Assembly (NCBI RefSeq): GCF_910596095.1
Contig: NC_056552.1
Location: 10,645,111 to 10,709,110 of the forward strand
Length of the DNA stretch: 64,000 bases
Direction: 5' to 3'
From: Thunnus maccoyii
Lineage: Eukaryota > Chordata > Actinopteri > Scombriformes > Scombridae
Both the position numbers and the translations under genes were made by a program. A model generated the notes under the pieces. It made no database searches. It saw only the letters and a list, made by a program, of their open reading frames with translations, and was not told where the DNA came from. Positions 14,601 through 27,880 of this stretch are shown piece by piece. Position 1 is the stretch's first letter, and every line of letters begins with the position of its first letter.

Positions 14601-17600
14601 GAGAGGAAACATCGTTGACAGCTTCACCCTGTCAACTTGTAAATTATTTAAATGGATCCGCATCGGCATGCACATATGTAATGGTGACACACGTTGCTAA
14701 CTGCTTCGACTGCAGGATGATAAACCAGTTAATCATGATCCGACAATCAGCAGAGGCGGTGCTGACAAGAACAGAATTATGAAATATGAGGGAGACATCT
14801 ATTACGATTTGGAAGGATATTTTGAATTATATAATAGCCTACATGGGAGAACGTTGTCTTTTGTTTACACTTTCATACCCAGTTAGTCTTTTTTTGTGTG
14901 CTAGTTGACATATTCAGGCCTCAACCAGGGTCAGACTGAAAAGTGGCCTTGTCCTTCAAAACAAAGAACTGACATACTGTAAGCCCTGCAGGCCTGAGCC
15001 AGCAGCGATAATAAAGCTCTCCACAGAGCTGAGCAGCGTCATGCCAACCCAAGCCAGATCAGAGTGCTCAAACAGCACCTCTCTCCACCATTAAAAAGCC
15101 TCATTAAAAAGCCTGGGTCCTATTCCTCACAATCACAGGCTACTTCTTTTCAGCACGACTCCTCCGCCTCCTTTGGCCCCGGGGACCATGGGAAAGGCCC
15201 TTAATGGTCTTCAGGCTGAAAGAAGTTCTGGAAGGCCCATCATGTCAGCTGTGTCCCCTGCCAGCTCCATCCATCTACTTCTTCCCGACTCTTACTGCAC
15301 TCGGTTGTACAGTATGTTCAGACTCTGGCTTAATGGCAAGTGGGAGAGAGCTAAACCTCGGGGTTCTAGTCAGCCTGCCTCTGTGTGAGATCATACATGC
15401 ACAAGCACAGACAGACACACATGCGTACATCCTATCCGCTGAGCTTTGTAAATGCTTCCTTCCATCACCATCAGAAGGCACAGAGTTGCTGATTGGTGCA
15501 GTGCATGGCTCATGATAAAGGCTAACATGAAACAGATGGGCCTCCATGGTGAGTGGGGAAATATTACAAGGATGGTATGTTGAGATGAGATACTGCCTGT
15601 CTCTCTGTGCACATCAAAAGTGCAGTCCAAGAAGTTCATATTTTATTTTAGGATGATTTTTGTTGTTTTCAGCTTTGCTTAGTTAAGAAATCAGACTAAT
15701 TGTAAATCTAGGTAAGAAAAAAACGCAACACTGTGAATATCTTTTCTTTTAACTTAGTTAGAGTTGGTTAAAGGCTTCACAAACTATCAAAAACTATGGC
15801 TAAAGTAAGTTGAATTTGAGTGCTACATTAGTATCAAGAAAAATGACACTTGTTTCAAGGAAATTCTTGAAATTAGTTCAGTGAGCTTTATTTCAAGATG
15901 GGTTCAATTCCTGGCTGCATTAGTCACTGCACTGATTATTCCTTCCTGCCCATACAGTATGAATCATTGTGTGTATTACAACCTTCTGATGCTCCTCACC
16001 CTCATGTCAAGAAGAAGAAAAATTGGGGTCTTGTTTTCATATATTTCTTGGTATTTGCTTACCCCATTGGCAGATTTTTTTTTTTGTTTTGTTTTGTTTG
16101 ATACAGATTACTCTAGTCTAGAGAACACTTTGTTTGTTGTTCCAGAGTTTATTTTTACAGTGTGTCCTTTCTCTTTTCCCCTCCTCAATTTGCTATTCTC
16201 TCCACCTTCCAGCTCATGGTTCCGGACATCTGAATGAGCTTGTAGGGTCTCCTAGATGGAAACATAATTGTTTTTAGAGAACTAGAAACTGCTATTTCCT
16301 CTGTTCTGCCAGGTTTTTAGTTTAGTTGGTATGAAACACAGCCCTGCTAGGGCTGCACCCCCCCGATAACAAAGTCTGAGCATTTTCTCTGAGGTGAAAT
16401 ACGATCTCTTTGTGCAGAGTTCATTTTTCTTTACTTTTGTTCCCCTTCACTCACTGTACATTCCCTCTCTCTGGTTGCCTTTTTTTCTATTTGTTTCCAT
16501 ATGAAGGAGTGTATGAATCCCTGCTGCAATGCTACTACCTGCACTCTGAAGGGGGATGCTGTCTGTGCCCACGGACAATGCTGCCAGGACTGTCAGGTAT
16601 GATACAGGACATCGTTACAGATTAACTCCAGTCTCAAAATTTAACACATTAAGAACATTTGGTATATCTCTTTCCAGAGCTCTTGCTGGCTAACCACACA
16701 TTTGTCTATGCTTCATTATGTCTTTGTCTTTATATCTGTTGCTTGCTGTATTTGAGTATAGCTGAAGCCAGCAGGCACTCCATGCCGTGAATCCAGTAAC
16801 TCTTGTGATCTGCCCGAGTTCTGCACTGGTACAAGTCCTCACTGCCCCTCCAATGTCTACCTGCATGACGGCCACGCCTGCCACAACGTGGACGGCTACT
16901 GTTATAACGGCATCTGCCAAACTCACGAGCAGCAGTGTATCACACTGTGGGGCCAAGGTATGTGGAAAGCTCCTTTGCTGGTTCCCGCTGCCTGCAAAAG
17001 GCTCAATAATGGTCGCCAGCTTTTCAATGTGTTTCATTGTGTGTTGTAGGAGCCAAGCCAGCCCCGGGCATCTGCTTTGAAAGGGTCAACTCGGCAGGAG
17101 ACCCCTATGGCAACTGTGGCAAGGACTCTAAAGGCTCCTTTGCCAAATGTGAAGCACGGTAAGACCTTGTGTTCCCATAGAAACCAATGAATGCATTTAA
17201 TTGTATGGTCTTATTGTCTTAAATGACAGCTTTCAAAGCTAGAAACTGGAACGGATGTTGATTGGCTGACACAATCAGTTTATTAATCAATTAACTGATG
17301 GTCAGAAAATTAATTAGAGCTGCAACGATTAGTGGATTAATTGATTAGTCGATTGACAGAAAATTAAGCAGCAACTATTCTGATAATCGATTAATTAAGT
17401 AATTTTTAAAGCAAAATGCCTGATTTGATGAAAATTGACTGCTTTTCCTTGTCTTACATTTTAGTAAATTTAGTATTTTGGGATTATAGACCACCGCTCG
17501 GAAAAACAAGACACTAATCGATTAATCAAGAGAATTAACTGAAGATTAATCGATAATGAAAATAATCCTTAGTTGCAGCCCCAGTACATTTTAGGTTTCA

Positions 17601-20548
17601 TCCTGGGCTTTGGGAAACGGTGATCAATATTTTTTACCATTTCCTGACATTTTATAGACCAAACAATGAATCGATCAATTAATCAAGTCAAATAAATCAA
17701 GAAAATAATCAAGATTATTCGATCAATTAAATTGAAGCCCTGAGTTGCAGCCCTAAAATTAATCAACAATATTTTTGATCATCAAATATTCTTTTAAATC
17801 AGAAGAAGATGAAACACTCTTTGGTTCCACCTTCTCAAATGTGAGATTTTACTGCATTTCTCTGTTTCATATCATTGTAAATTGCATATTTTTTTGACTG
17901 TTGGTCACAAAAAAAGCAATTTGAATATATCACCTTGGGCTCTGGCGATTTTTTCACTATTTCATGACATTTTATAGACTAAACTATTAATAAATGAAAT
18001 AATTGACATGTTAAACAATGGAAATAATCTTTTATTTGCAGTGCTAACTGAAGGTTTCATAGTCACTTGGTGACACAAACAAGCTGCATGTTCTGCAGCC
18101 CCCCTAATTGGAGAGCGAGAGTGAGAGGAAGAATAATTGCATATATACACATTTGGGAAAAGAGTGACATGTTATTCAATTATCACATTTTTACTCTCCC
18201 TGTTGTTTGTTCTGTTTTCAGAGACGCTAAATGTGGCAAAATCCAGTGTCAAGGAGGAGCTAACCGCCCAGTAATTGGCACCAATGCTGTTTCCATAGAA
18301 ACAAACATCCCCCTGCAGGAAGGGGGAAGGATACTGTGCCGCGGTACACATGTCTACTTGGGTGATGACATGCCCGACCCCGGCCTGGTCCTGACAGGGA
18401 CCAAGTGTGGAAATGACATGGTGAGATCTGGGGCCTGTGATGGCTAAATACAGCCAGTATAGATAGAAATGCAACACACAAATCAACGCAGTGTACAGCG
18501 AACTCATTAGTAGTGGTGCAAAATAACTATTTACATTATTTCATATTTAAGTACAGTTTTGAGGTAGCGGTACATTTCCAAAGTATTTCCACTTTATGTG
18601 ACTTTGTATTTTTACTCTACTATATATTGCAGGGAGATATTGTCCTTTTTACTCCACTACAGGTATCTGACAGATATACTTACTGGCTATTTAACATTTA
18701 TATTTAACATAAAAACACAGCTTTGTGATGCATTGTTATAGATTATACTACTTATCAGTATATACAGGAAACTGATTAAGAATACCACCAACCACAGCAT
18801 TAAAATGCTTCTTACACATTAAGCTAGTAATAGTACCTATACCTTGACATATATTCCATTTATTACTTAAAGTGCCTCTTTACTTTTAGTACAATTCTGA
18901 ATGCAGAACCTTTATTTACAACTGACTTTGTTGTATTACAACTTTTACTAAAGAATTTGAATAAACATCTGAATTAATCCATCTGTAAGACTGTGTGAAA
19001 ATGCAATATAAAAATATTGCCCAAAATCTGGGAAAAAGAAGTGGAAAAAGTGATGTGGAGTGAAAAGCAATGACTAAGAGGTTGTTCAGGGTGTGTCTTC
19101 TTGTCACTTCAGTCTTGGTGAGCCTGAGAAAGGCACATTAGACGTTCGTCAGACCAGACACTCAACTGACTCACCATTGTTCAGTCTATTTGGCATCTTC
19201 CAGTGGTCATCATATTAGCCATCGATCTCTTCAATGATACAGTTACTCCATTTACACTTAATTTACTTCTCTATAAACCTCCACCCTTAAGGAGGATCCA
19301 GTCTCAGACCCTCATCTGTCAAGGGTTCTGGCTTTACTCTCTCCATGCCCACTGCTGCCAAGCTCATCTTCGCATCCAGTTTGGATATTTTTGGGTGGGG
19401 TGCTTCTAAGGAGCCCAAATTCCACACCATGTAACTTTTAAAAAACATCCTTAATATATTCTTGAAAAACTCCAGTGTTAACATAATTATATTTCATGCT
19501 ATGCTGTTTTATAGCTGAAGTGGTTTGTCAGTGGCAAATTAAAAGAAATAACAAGCTGGATCTGTTGGTCTTTTCCCTTAAAAGATTAAAGGGTTCAGAT
19601 ATTACTGAAATGCTCTTTGAGCTCACACTGTCAATTTTTAATGTCTTTGTCTGCTTCAGATGTGTCTGAATCGTCAGTGTCAGAACGTCAGTGTTTTCGG
19701 TGTGCACGAGTGCTCAGCCAAGTGCAGCGGTCGAGGGGTGAGTACAGCAGCTTTCAACCTATTTCAGTGTTGTGAAGTACCAATGTGATAGGTGTCTATC
19801 ACTAAAACAATGCCCACCCAGTTCAGCTGTTTACTTAAAATTCTATTCCTCCCTCTCGCGGAAGCTCAATTTGGCTGTAATATGCTCAAAATGCTCACCA
19901 TACAGCGGGTAGGGGAGCCATTACAATGCCTTGCAATCAATCATTCTGGATGCTGAAAGGTTCAGTCAATTAGATGTAATGGCTTCATTTATGTTCAGCT
20001 TTTAGTGCCATTCATCATATTTTCAGGCGGTCGTCCTTGTCCCAAAAACTGTGTTGAAATCTGAAGTCCAGACTTTACTTTGCCAAACCCAGGGAGCAGT
20101 GACACACAGTTTGACTTTGAGCCGGGGTGCATGGATATTAGATTTTTCTTAAATGCCACCCATCAAACGTCCATGGGTGGTCCCGTTTGAGATGAAATAT
20201 GTGGCTTTGGGGTATTACGTTGAAATTCACTAGTAGATCCCTGAAGCTTTGGCTTCAGCTGGTAAAGTTGTTGCTTCATCTAGACTACAGAGAGAGGAAA
20301 CTGTTTTTACTACCTCTTAAAGTGAAACATCTCCAGTCATTATACGGTCATATTGTTTGTCTAGCTTCAATTAAGACGTATCTATAAAGACTCTTTGACT
20401 CGCAAAAATAAAAAGATGTTGCTCCTCGAGGAGAGAGGGTACTCCTGCATGCACAGATTAGATCAAGATGTTGCCTTGGAAAGAGGCCCTCACCTGCTCC
20501 ATATTATCCTGCTGGGGAATCCTCATTCCTCTACTCTGCATGGCAGGA

Positions 20549-20590
<42 letters not shown>

Positions 20591-22813
20591 AACAATGTGG
20601 TATAAGGCAAAGAGTCTGCTCTGGTTTTTATACCAGACATCTTTGCCATATGGACCTTAGCAGTGGCGGCTTGTAGTTTGCTTCTTTTCTCTGTTTAATA
20701 TCATTGTGAACTGAACATCTTTAGGTCACAGACTGTTCCTTGGAATTGTGATTGTGACATTTTGTGCTATTTTTTTTAGATTAATTATTTGATTATTAAT
20801 CAAGAATGGGAATAATCAAGTTTCCTCCCTGGTGTTGTCACTCAAGTGAATCCAATGTCATAAACTCTGCCGCATAAAGAGGTGGCATGTTAGGCAAATG
20901 CTCAAACATAGCATGAAAATGGCATGCTGATGACTGCATTTCAGGATCATCTAACAGTTAATTGTCCTTTTAATATACTGCAGGTATGCAACAATAACAA
21001 GAACTGTCATTGCGAGGCTCACTGGGCTCCTCCGTTCTGTGACAAGGCAGGTTTTGGAGGGAGTGTGGACAGTGGCCCCATCAGGTTATCAGGTAACTCA
21101 ACAGTACATCAAATGGTTGATTTATTGTAGTTTAGGTCATTCTGTGTTAAAGGTCTCAGGCATGGAATGATTGAGCATTTCAACAGTAATATACCACTGG
21201 TGCAAACTGCAGAAAACCATAGTTTTTATGGTAGGAAATGCTGGTGTTAAAAGCTTTAAAGAATCCTCAGAAGTCCAGGAAGTTTGTAGAGAATTTTAGA
21301 CAACAAAGCAGTAAAAACTGAATGACAAGTGTGCAGAAATGTTGACAGATGCAGGCTGGGGCTATGTCGGGTTCAGTGCTAGAGGAGACTTATTATCATC
21401 TCCATGTGTGTTTCTGAGCAGACAGTGGGAGCCTGACAGTTGGCATCCTGGTGGCTCTCCTCACTGTCCTGGGAGCTGGTTTGATCATCTGCATCAAGAG
21501 AAAAACTCTACTGGGCCTGCTGTTGACGAGTAAAAAGAATCCAATTGAGAAGCTCAGGTGCTTTTTCATAATAATCAAATGATAAAATGCTTGGTTTTTA
21601 AATGCAGCAGTGTTTGTGAAAAATCATCAAACAGATGCTCTGTGGGACTATTTTTGCGATTGGTCACACTGTGAAGCCAATTACTGTGTATGATTTGTTT
21701 CGATGTATAATTTGAAATATATTACCTTTGTAACTGATGTTTGATTAATATGATAAAGTCTATAATTAGAGGTATATAATTTCTCCTTTGTATTCCAGAT
21801 CAGTAAGCGCTGCAATCAGCGGACCATCCACTCCTAACCAGCCTCAGTCAGTCAGCACAGCATCTCCATCTCGGCCGGCCCCACCTCTACCACACAGCGC
21901 CACCATCTTCAAGGTCACTATATTTTTCAGGGACCATTACAAACATACAGATAGAAGTGTTTTTCAGATAGACAAGACTTTTGTACAGTATCCGATCACC
22001 AGTAGTTGATCCGTGCTGTAATATTCTTCCTAGAATGCTGCAGCTGCTGCGATACCACAAATCATTCTCAGCGGGATTGACGTGTTGTTTTCACACAAAT
22101 GGCAGCTCATTCAAATCCAATTAAATCATCCCTCTCTATGTGGACATGCAGAGGAGGTTCTGATAATAGAGTCTGTGGTGAACAATGTGTTCACCACACT
22201 TGAATACATTTCTTGTCATTAACAGCTGCCTGTTAAAAGAGAAATTTATTTGTCTGCGCATTTCTCACACGAAGAATGTCGATGGGATTGCTTACTGGAG
22301 ATATAAAGTCATCCTGTTAGTGATAATTGCAAGACAGAGCAGGAGTTTTACTCTAATGACTTGTGTGCCCACATATCTGTGTGCCTTAACTACCCCATTA
22401 CTGCCTTGACATGCTTTATAATGGGAAGTGACCCGTGATCGATTGAGTTAGGAGTGCTGAAATAGGAGAAGCTGTGTCAGAATTGACATTTGTGCTGCAG
22501 GGTGGCACACCAATGAGGCAAGCTGTTGTGCATTACCATGAGAGTGGTGTTTCCAGTTAGTAGCATGTGGTTTTCATTGGGTCTCAGTGGTAAGAAGAGA
22601 AAGGATGTAAGGCTGTTTGATGTAAGCACAGTGCAGGTGAGGTCATTTTCCAGTTGTTGGGAGCTGTGTTAAACCGCCGCATGAGCGCATACGTGCGTGC
22701 CTTTGTGTGTGTGTGTTACATTGTGTGTGTGTTTGAGCTGTGCACATCTGGCCAGGTCTAAATACCAGACAGACTCATATTTTGGCCCTTTTCTAGGTCT
22801 GATTTGTCTCAGT

Positions 22814-22853
<40 letters not shown>

Positions 22854-25800
22854 CTCTTTAGCTGTGTCCACCTTTGAATGAGGCACAACGGGGGCTTGTG
22901 GCAAAGATTGGCCCCTCTCTTTGATAGGTTACTTGAAGAGGTCTTGGGGAATAGTGACCAGGTCAGTGGGAGCGTTTGATTTATACATCTTTGACAGCAT
23001 CAGGAAGATTGGTGGAGGAGGAGAAGGGAGGTTAACATGACTGTTTCTGATAGGAAGCAGACGGTTTCTCTTCTGACTGACTCTTCAGGCTCTGTCTTTC
23101 ATCTCTCTACAGCCTCCTAACCGGGGGCCAGAGGCGGTGCTCCCACCGGCCCCCTACCCCTCCCACAGCCTGCGCAGACTGCCCCAGTGCCCTCCAGTTC
23201 ACCTCAGCCACCCTGTCCCTCTGTCTCTCACCCTGTCCCTCTCCTCTGGCCCTGGGCAACCGAGACCCCCGGTGCCTCCTCCTCACCGAGCCCCTCCACC
23301 TCACATCCACGTTGCACCCAGGGGCGCTTCGTTTCGCAGTGCGTCACGCCATAATTCCTGCAGGATGGTCATGGTGAGTGAGTTCTCTGTTCCCTCACTT
23401 GGAAACATTTTATTTGATGATGTTCCTCACTGTAATTTCTCCACTGGGCCTGGGGAGCTTTTACTCTCTAATACCTAACCAGGAAAATGATGTTGTCATT
23501 GCACCTTCAGACTCGTGTTGTGATGTTAACCGTTTTCATGGTTCTTTTGTGTCCTATAAAAGTATATGCATGTTGACAGTTATGCACAGTCTCATAAAAT
23601 TACGAAGTTAACCCGGGAGCTAGCGTCATCCAAGCGAGACTTCAATTCTACAATACAAACCACCACATAAATAATGAAAATGGAGCCAGCTTCGAAGAGG
23701 AGGAGAGATGAAACAGCAGCTAGAGTGAGCAAGTATGTCCAAATATCACAGGGTGGTAAACTCGCTGCCACTACTATTCCGTAGAGTTTAGTTATGGCAT
23801 TGCGGGCTGTCAAAGTTGGGGGAAGAGAGAGCCAGAGGTTCCTGGGGTTAAATCCCTCTCACTCAGTGATTCTCAAAGACTCTTATTTGCCTTTAATCCG
23901 GTATGACTTGTAACCTGTGGGCAAGGGAGAGAAAAAAGAGACCCAAAGAGAGTGAGAAATGGGGAAAAGAGAAGAAGACAGAGGCAGGCTAGAGATAATG
24001 AGCGAAAGAGTTGATTAGTTTAAAAGAATTGATTCATTTTTTAAGGCAGAAACTGAAAGCATTTGCTGGCTCCATTGTTAACTAAATACAATTTTTTTTG
24101 GACTGTTGGTCGTACTAAATAAGCAATTTGAAGACATCACCTTGGCCTCTGGGAAAATTTTGATGTTTTTTTTTTTTTTTTTACTATTTTCAAGCCTTTT
24201 TATAATGAAAATTATCATTAGTGGCAGCCATACATGCAAACAAACACATAAATACAAGGGACAAAATAGCCGAATCAAATATGCGCGACACACACAAAGA
24301 CACTTTGCATAACAAACTGAAGGTCAGCAATCACTTCAAGCCTGAAACTATCTTTGAGTTCATTTATATCACAGTCCAGCCTTTAGGGATGAAAATGACA
24401 CCACAGGGGGGCTGAGGTCAAATCGATGCTACACAAGTATCGGGCTAATTAGAGGTGTGTTACATACAGTAGATAATGACATTCTAGTCTTGTCCAGATT
24501 AATGGAGGGGTCACAGAAGGGGTCTGGCTTTAAAATACAACACTTGTCTTGGAGCTAATAAACGTGATGACAGCATGTGATATGTATATCAGCATTTTTA
24601 CACTATTTATTCTTCACTGTGATGTAAATATGCCAGATTTAGCTAAATCGCTTAGTTGTTATGTGCAGTTTGTGGACAGCTTAGCCAAACCAAACAAAAA
24701 ATGGAAGACAACAACACTGAGGAGCGTAAAGCAAAATAGAGCATGAATGGAAAATATGTTGCAAAAAAAAAGGATCTTATTTGCTTTAATTTGCAGAGCC
24801 ATTTAAAAAACAGCTTGATTCAGTTTCACAAACCTTCTAGGTTTCACACACACGCACAACAGGTGAAATGCAGCCGCTCTTGGCGGTGTTTTGACGTGAG
24901 GAAGTACATCTTCCCTCTCAGCTGCTCCTATTTAAAGTCAAAGTGTGAAACTGAATGTGATTCCTGTTGGCAGCAGACATCACCGCCAGTATCTTTAGCA
25001 GCTGCTTGGCAGCTCCGAGACGTTGACAAAGCTTTTTTTCCCCTCCCTACAGTGAAAGCTCTCTGCTGGGGGCATGGAAGCATTGTCCTATGGTAAGCTT
25101 AACCTGATGGAGCCAGCAGGTTTTTAGACAGACTTGTGAGATTTGGGTTCAATTTATTCTAAGCTGACGCTACAGTAAACTTTTTGCCTATTAATCACCT
25201 TATTTGACATGCTCTTTTTTCATTTTTATACATTTCACTTTAGTAGTATACTATACAACTGTTCTGATGTTTTCGGATGGAGCTCGAGCTGACCACATTG
25301 CTTGACAGTATTGGCTGTCAACATGATGGAGTAGTTGCAGTGCTAATACTTGACCTTATGGATGCAAATGGGAGACATATCCTGCAATAAAGACTTCACT
25401 GACAGTATAAAGAATTCTAGTTTTCAATGAAAACATTAGATTAGTGCATCGACTTTGACAAAGGGGTGATGTTTTGAATTGTCAGACCCAATTCCATGGG
25501 TAAAGTCTGAGGTTCGGCTTTTTGGCCCCTTCCTCTCTGTGATGTTTGAGGGGGCTTCTCTACAACCAAGGAGACAAGGAGGAAGTGAATGGAGACCAGA
25601 TGGGGAGTAGGTAGCAGGCCTTTATCATGACCTCAGTCTTCGAGAGAAGATTAAAACCACATGACAGCTCGTCTCATTGCAAGTTGCATGGGGGATGCCT
25701 GAAAGACAAGGACACAACCAGCATGTATAGGCTGTAATTGTCTGCGTGTGAGTGCCACCTGGTGGAGATTCTTAGTAATTATTTTGTTGTATCTGTTCTT

Positions 25801-26152
25801 TGTCAGGAGTTGGAGAAGCCCAGTCCTCCTCAGAAGCCCCTTCCTGCTGATCCAAGGAGCTCTCGTCTGGGGCGAAGTCCCTCTGTAGTGCGGGGCCACA
25901 CTGTAATCCAAGGGTCGTCTGTTGTTTGTGGCCCTGCACCAATACCTGGTGTACCCAGACCTGCGCGCCCTGTCCGACACCCGGATAGGTGAGCTCTAGC
26001 ATTCACCAGATTAATTCTAAAACAAATTCAATTCTAATATCATTCACTGAGACATTATCTTTTGCTTTTCTCCTTCATTTAGACCCAGTCCCAAGCAACC
26101 TCCAACACTACCAAAGCCTTGCATAATTGCCAACGTCAAGTACAGCAGCTGA
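2668..26152 (+). CDS. adam12: ADAM12 metalloprotease-disintegrin (5' partial, 17 exons)
   Basis: Zinc metalloprotease-disintegrin of the plasma membrane (meltrin alpha); known to shed growth factors such as HB-EGF and to cleave IGFBPs. Coding exons: 2668-2733, 3358-3429, 3852-4021, 4686-4770, 6724-6872, 14036-14213, 16507-16596, 16762-16957, 17050-17158, 18222-18420, 19660-19737, 20984-21092, 21422-21557, 21799-21913, 23113-23373, 25807-25988, 26083-26152. All phases agree: 2265 nt, 754 aa plus stop. In fragment numbering: reprolysin domain from residue 1, zinc site [11 protein letters not shown] at 146-156, disintegrin domain from about 221 whose loop has CDLPEFC and no RGD, cysteine-rich and EGF-like regions to about 495, transmembrane helix about 505-525, then a proline-rich cytoplasmic tail with SH3-type motifs ([10 protein letters not shown]) ending KYSS. 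ADAM12 rather than ADAM19 is chosen from the cysteine-rich segment ([13 protein letters not shown]) and the tail. The prodomain is outside the window. Confidence 0.96.
6724..6872 (+). other. adam12: adam12 exon encoding the zinc-binding active site
   Basis: This exon translates to [20 protein letters not shown] and onward, containing the full metzincin motif HExxHxxGxxHD with the catalytic glutamate intact, followed by the region leading to the Met-turn (CIM). It is preceded by ctttag and followed by gtgagt. The enzyme is therefore predicted to be catalytically competent. Confidence 0.95.
6873..14035 (+). other. adam12: Long adam12 intron (7.2 kb)
   Basis: Bounded by a gtgagt donor at 6873 and a cgcag acceptor ending at 14035. 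Only short open frames without domain features are present on either strand. A perfect 10-bp unit (ctctccagtg) repeats at 7021-7050, and small poly-A and poly-G runs occur near 9588 and 12071. No exon or RNA gene could be supported. Confidence 0.7.
17250..18050 (+). repeat. Cluster of teleost repeat fragments with GCTGCAAC-type ends and ATTAATCGATT motifs
   Basis: A segment at about 17316-17582 begins gagctgcaacgattag and ends ttagttgcagcccc, i.e. inverted termini around GCTGCAAC, with many ATTAATCGATTAAT words inside. Further related pieces run on to about 17757 (ending gagttgcagccct) and 18050. I recognise this as a family abundant in percomorph genomes, probably a non-autonomous DNA transposon (hAT-like MITE); the superfamily is an inference. 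It lies in the adam12 intron between the exons ending 17158 and starting 18222. Confidence 0.7.
18511..18970 (+). repeat. Percomorph interspersed repeat (tagtggtg...aagtacagttttgagg), forward copy
   Basis: The segment starts tagtggtgcaaaataacta, continues with aagtacagttttgaggta and tactccactac, and holds gatgcattgttatagatta. This word order is familiar from a repeat widespread in percomorph fish. A second, reverse-oriented copy lies at about 61328-61565. No coding capacity is seen. It sits in the adam12 intron after the exon ending 18420. Confidence 0.65.
20553..20586 (+). repeat. (GA)n microsatellite
   Basis: Uninterrupted GA dinucleotide array of about 17 units in an adam12 intron. Confidence 0.97.
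20676..20822 (+). repeat. Fragment of the ATTAATCGATT/GCTGCAAC repeat family
   Basis: Shares the words cttcttttctctgtttaatatcattgtgaa, gactgtt and attaattatttgattattaatcaa in the same order as the pieces at 17760-18050, 24058-24232 and 31640-31905. A diverged internal fragment without visible termini. Confidence 0.45.
21422..21557 (+). other. adam12: adam12 transmembrane exon
   Basis: Encodes a hydrophobic run ([20 protein letters not shown]) followed by the basic stop-transfer sequence [16 protein letters not shown] and then EKLR, as in the membrane-bound (L) form of ADAM12. The exon before it ends exactly where the human short, secreted ADAM12-S transcript diverges. Confidence 0.9.
22815..22851 (+). 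repeat. (TG)n microsatellite
   Basis: Near-perfect TG dinucleotide array in the intron between the adam12 exons ending 21913 and starting 23113. A shorter interrupted TG run lies at about 22702-22730. Confidence 0.95.
23588..23830 (+). repeat. Interspersed repeat copy sharing ttagttatggcattgc with 28428-28468
   Basis: The 3' part (tttagttatggcattgcggg, then ctgtcaaagttgggggaagaga) is repeated with few changes at about 28428-28468 (attagttatggcattgcaga, then ctgtgaaagctgggggaggaga). The left boundary is uncertain. No coding capacity. Confidence 0.5.
24058..24232 (+). repeat. Fragment of the ATTAATCGATT/GCTGCAAC repeat family with a poly-T run
   Basis: Contains ggactgttggtcgtactaaa, aagcaatttgaagacatcac and cttggcctctgggaaa, matching the order of pieces at 17880-17960 (gactgttggtcacaaaaaaa, aagcaatttgaatatatcac, cttgggctctggcg). 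It carries an internal T17 tract. Located in the adam12 intron between the exons ending 23373 and starting 25807. Confidence 0.6.
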
Positions 26153-26295
26153 GACTTTGGCCGCAAGGGACATTGTTGTGATAAGACACTAAAAATTTGC
26201 ACTATGAAAACTCTGAAAACCTTAAAAAGATGGTGGCTTCTCTGAGTTTTTGAATCAGGAGATCTGCCGTGTCCCTTTGGTGCTCTGTCTCTGAA

Positions 26296-26303
26296 TGGTG
26301 CTA
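26296..26303 (+). promoter_or_regulatory. miR-29 8-mer seed match in adam12 3' UTR
   Basis: TGGTGCTA is a full 8-mer target (seed match plus A) for the miR-29 family, 144 nt after the stop codon. Human ADAM12-L has been reported as a direct miR-29 target. That this particular site works is an inference. Confidence 0.4.
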
Positions 26304-27703
26304 CGAGTCTGAGCTCAGGTACATGTAAAGTATTTATATTCTGTATTTATTGCCACGCAGTGCACTGTGCCAGACACTTTTTCTACACGGTAGCAACTTA
26401 GAATTTTTAATTAGTTGTTGTCATCAATTCCACAATTTGTTTTTTGTCATATCAGCTGATTTTTGTCAAGGAGAGTGACAGGAGTTTTTTTTTTTTTTTA
26501 AGCCAATCTGTGAAATTGTGATTTGCAAAAATGTTGAAATGAAATGAATTGTGTTTTAATGAAGGGAACCCTTTACATTATGATTCTGTTCTGTATACTA
26601 TAGGAGGAGATGAAAAAGAGTACTGTGCAATGACAAATGAGAACAGATAAAACCTCCGGGAACACTTGTAGTTTTTTTTTTAAAGGGTAATGCTCACTGT
26701 AGCAGCTTTGAGCCTGTCTGACAAGGCAGAAAAAGAACACAAACAGTCTGCCATGATATTACTGCAATGATGATTACACAACTGAAGCATTGTCTGGATA
26801 TTTGGGGAAGAGGGTCTGGTCTTTCACAGACAACTGAAATGCGGGTCTGTTTCTTCTTCATTTATATTTTGGAAAGGCAACTGGTTAAATTGTGAAATGT
26901 CACTGATTTGCCATTTCCTTTTCATTAACAAGACCCAAGAAACTCACTGGAGGGATCCAACCAAGTACTAAGGTATGAACTCAACATAGATCTAAAATGA
27001 GCCGAGATCAAGGAAGCATTCATCCCTCAGAGAGAATAAACTCTGAAAGATTGCTCTGCTAAAGGTCATGTGTGTTTCTGAGTATTTCCCTCTATGCCTT
27101 TCTGCACCAAGGACTCTGTGTGAAACTCTGTTATTAAATCATGGCATCACTAAGGACATTCTTACCAGCAGTGGCTGTAAAGGCTTCATGGAGGCACTGT
27201 GTGGTTTCTGGATCAACAAGCATGTTTTTCTGAGAGGGGAAAGTACATATTTCCTTTTCAAGGACACATTTCTAGATTTCTTTCTGCCACTGAAATGTAG
27301 TCTAGTGGTTACTCAGTGCTGAGCTACCAATCATGCAAAACAGTGTAGTTATGTGCAGCAGTTATTCATTTTCTATTTTTTGTACCTTTTTACTTTGGCT
27401 ATTGAGATTAGTATTTTAAAACCAATCTACAAAATCCTACATAAATCAGATGTGGTAATTGAATGGTGTTTTATTATTTTTGCAGATGTTTTACTGGATT
27501 GCAATGCAGCATATGTACATTCACACTGAGCAACATTTCCTTTAGCTCTCGTTCACAAATATGTAGGCTTCAAACTGACATGTACTGAACTTTGGACTTT
27601 TGTTACTTTTGATACCGTTCTATTTTTAATAATGCACTAGTTTTACATTCAATTGCTTTGTTTCCTTTGCTTTTTCAACGCTGTATGTCCATGTACTAAT
27701 AGA

Positions 27704-27710
27704 CAGTATT
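27704..27710 (+). promoter_or_regulatory. miR-200b/c/429 7-mer seed match
   Basis: CAGTATT matches the seed of the miR-200b/200c/429 family. It lies 170 nt before a second, stronger match in the same presumed UTR. Confidence 0.3.
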
Positions 27711-27880
27711 TGTGTTTGGCCGCCTGACTGTACGTTATGTCCATATGTTCCTTGTATGTTGTGTTACAGGTGAACACATCTTCATGGAGAATGCTTTTTT
27801 ATGATGAATGTTTGATACGTCATATGTAAAGTAAACACTTAAAGTGTCAGTGTCTGGTCATGGTATTTTGAACACCCGAG

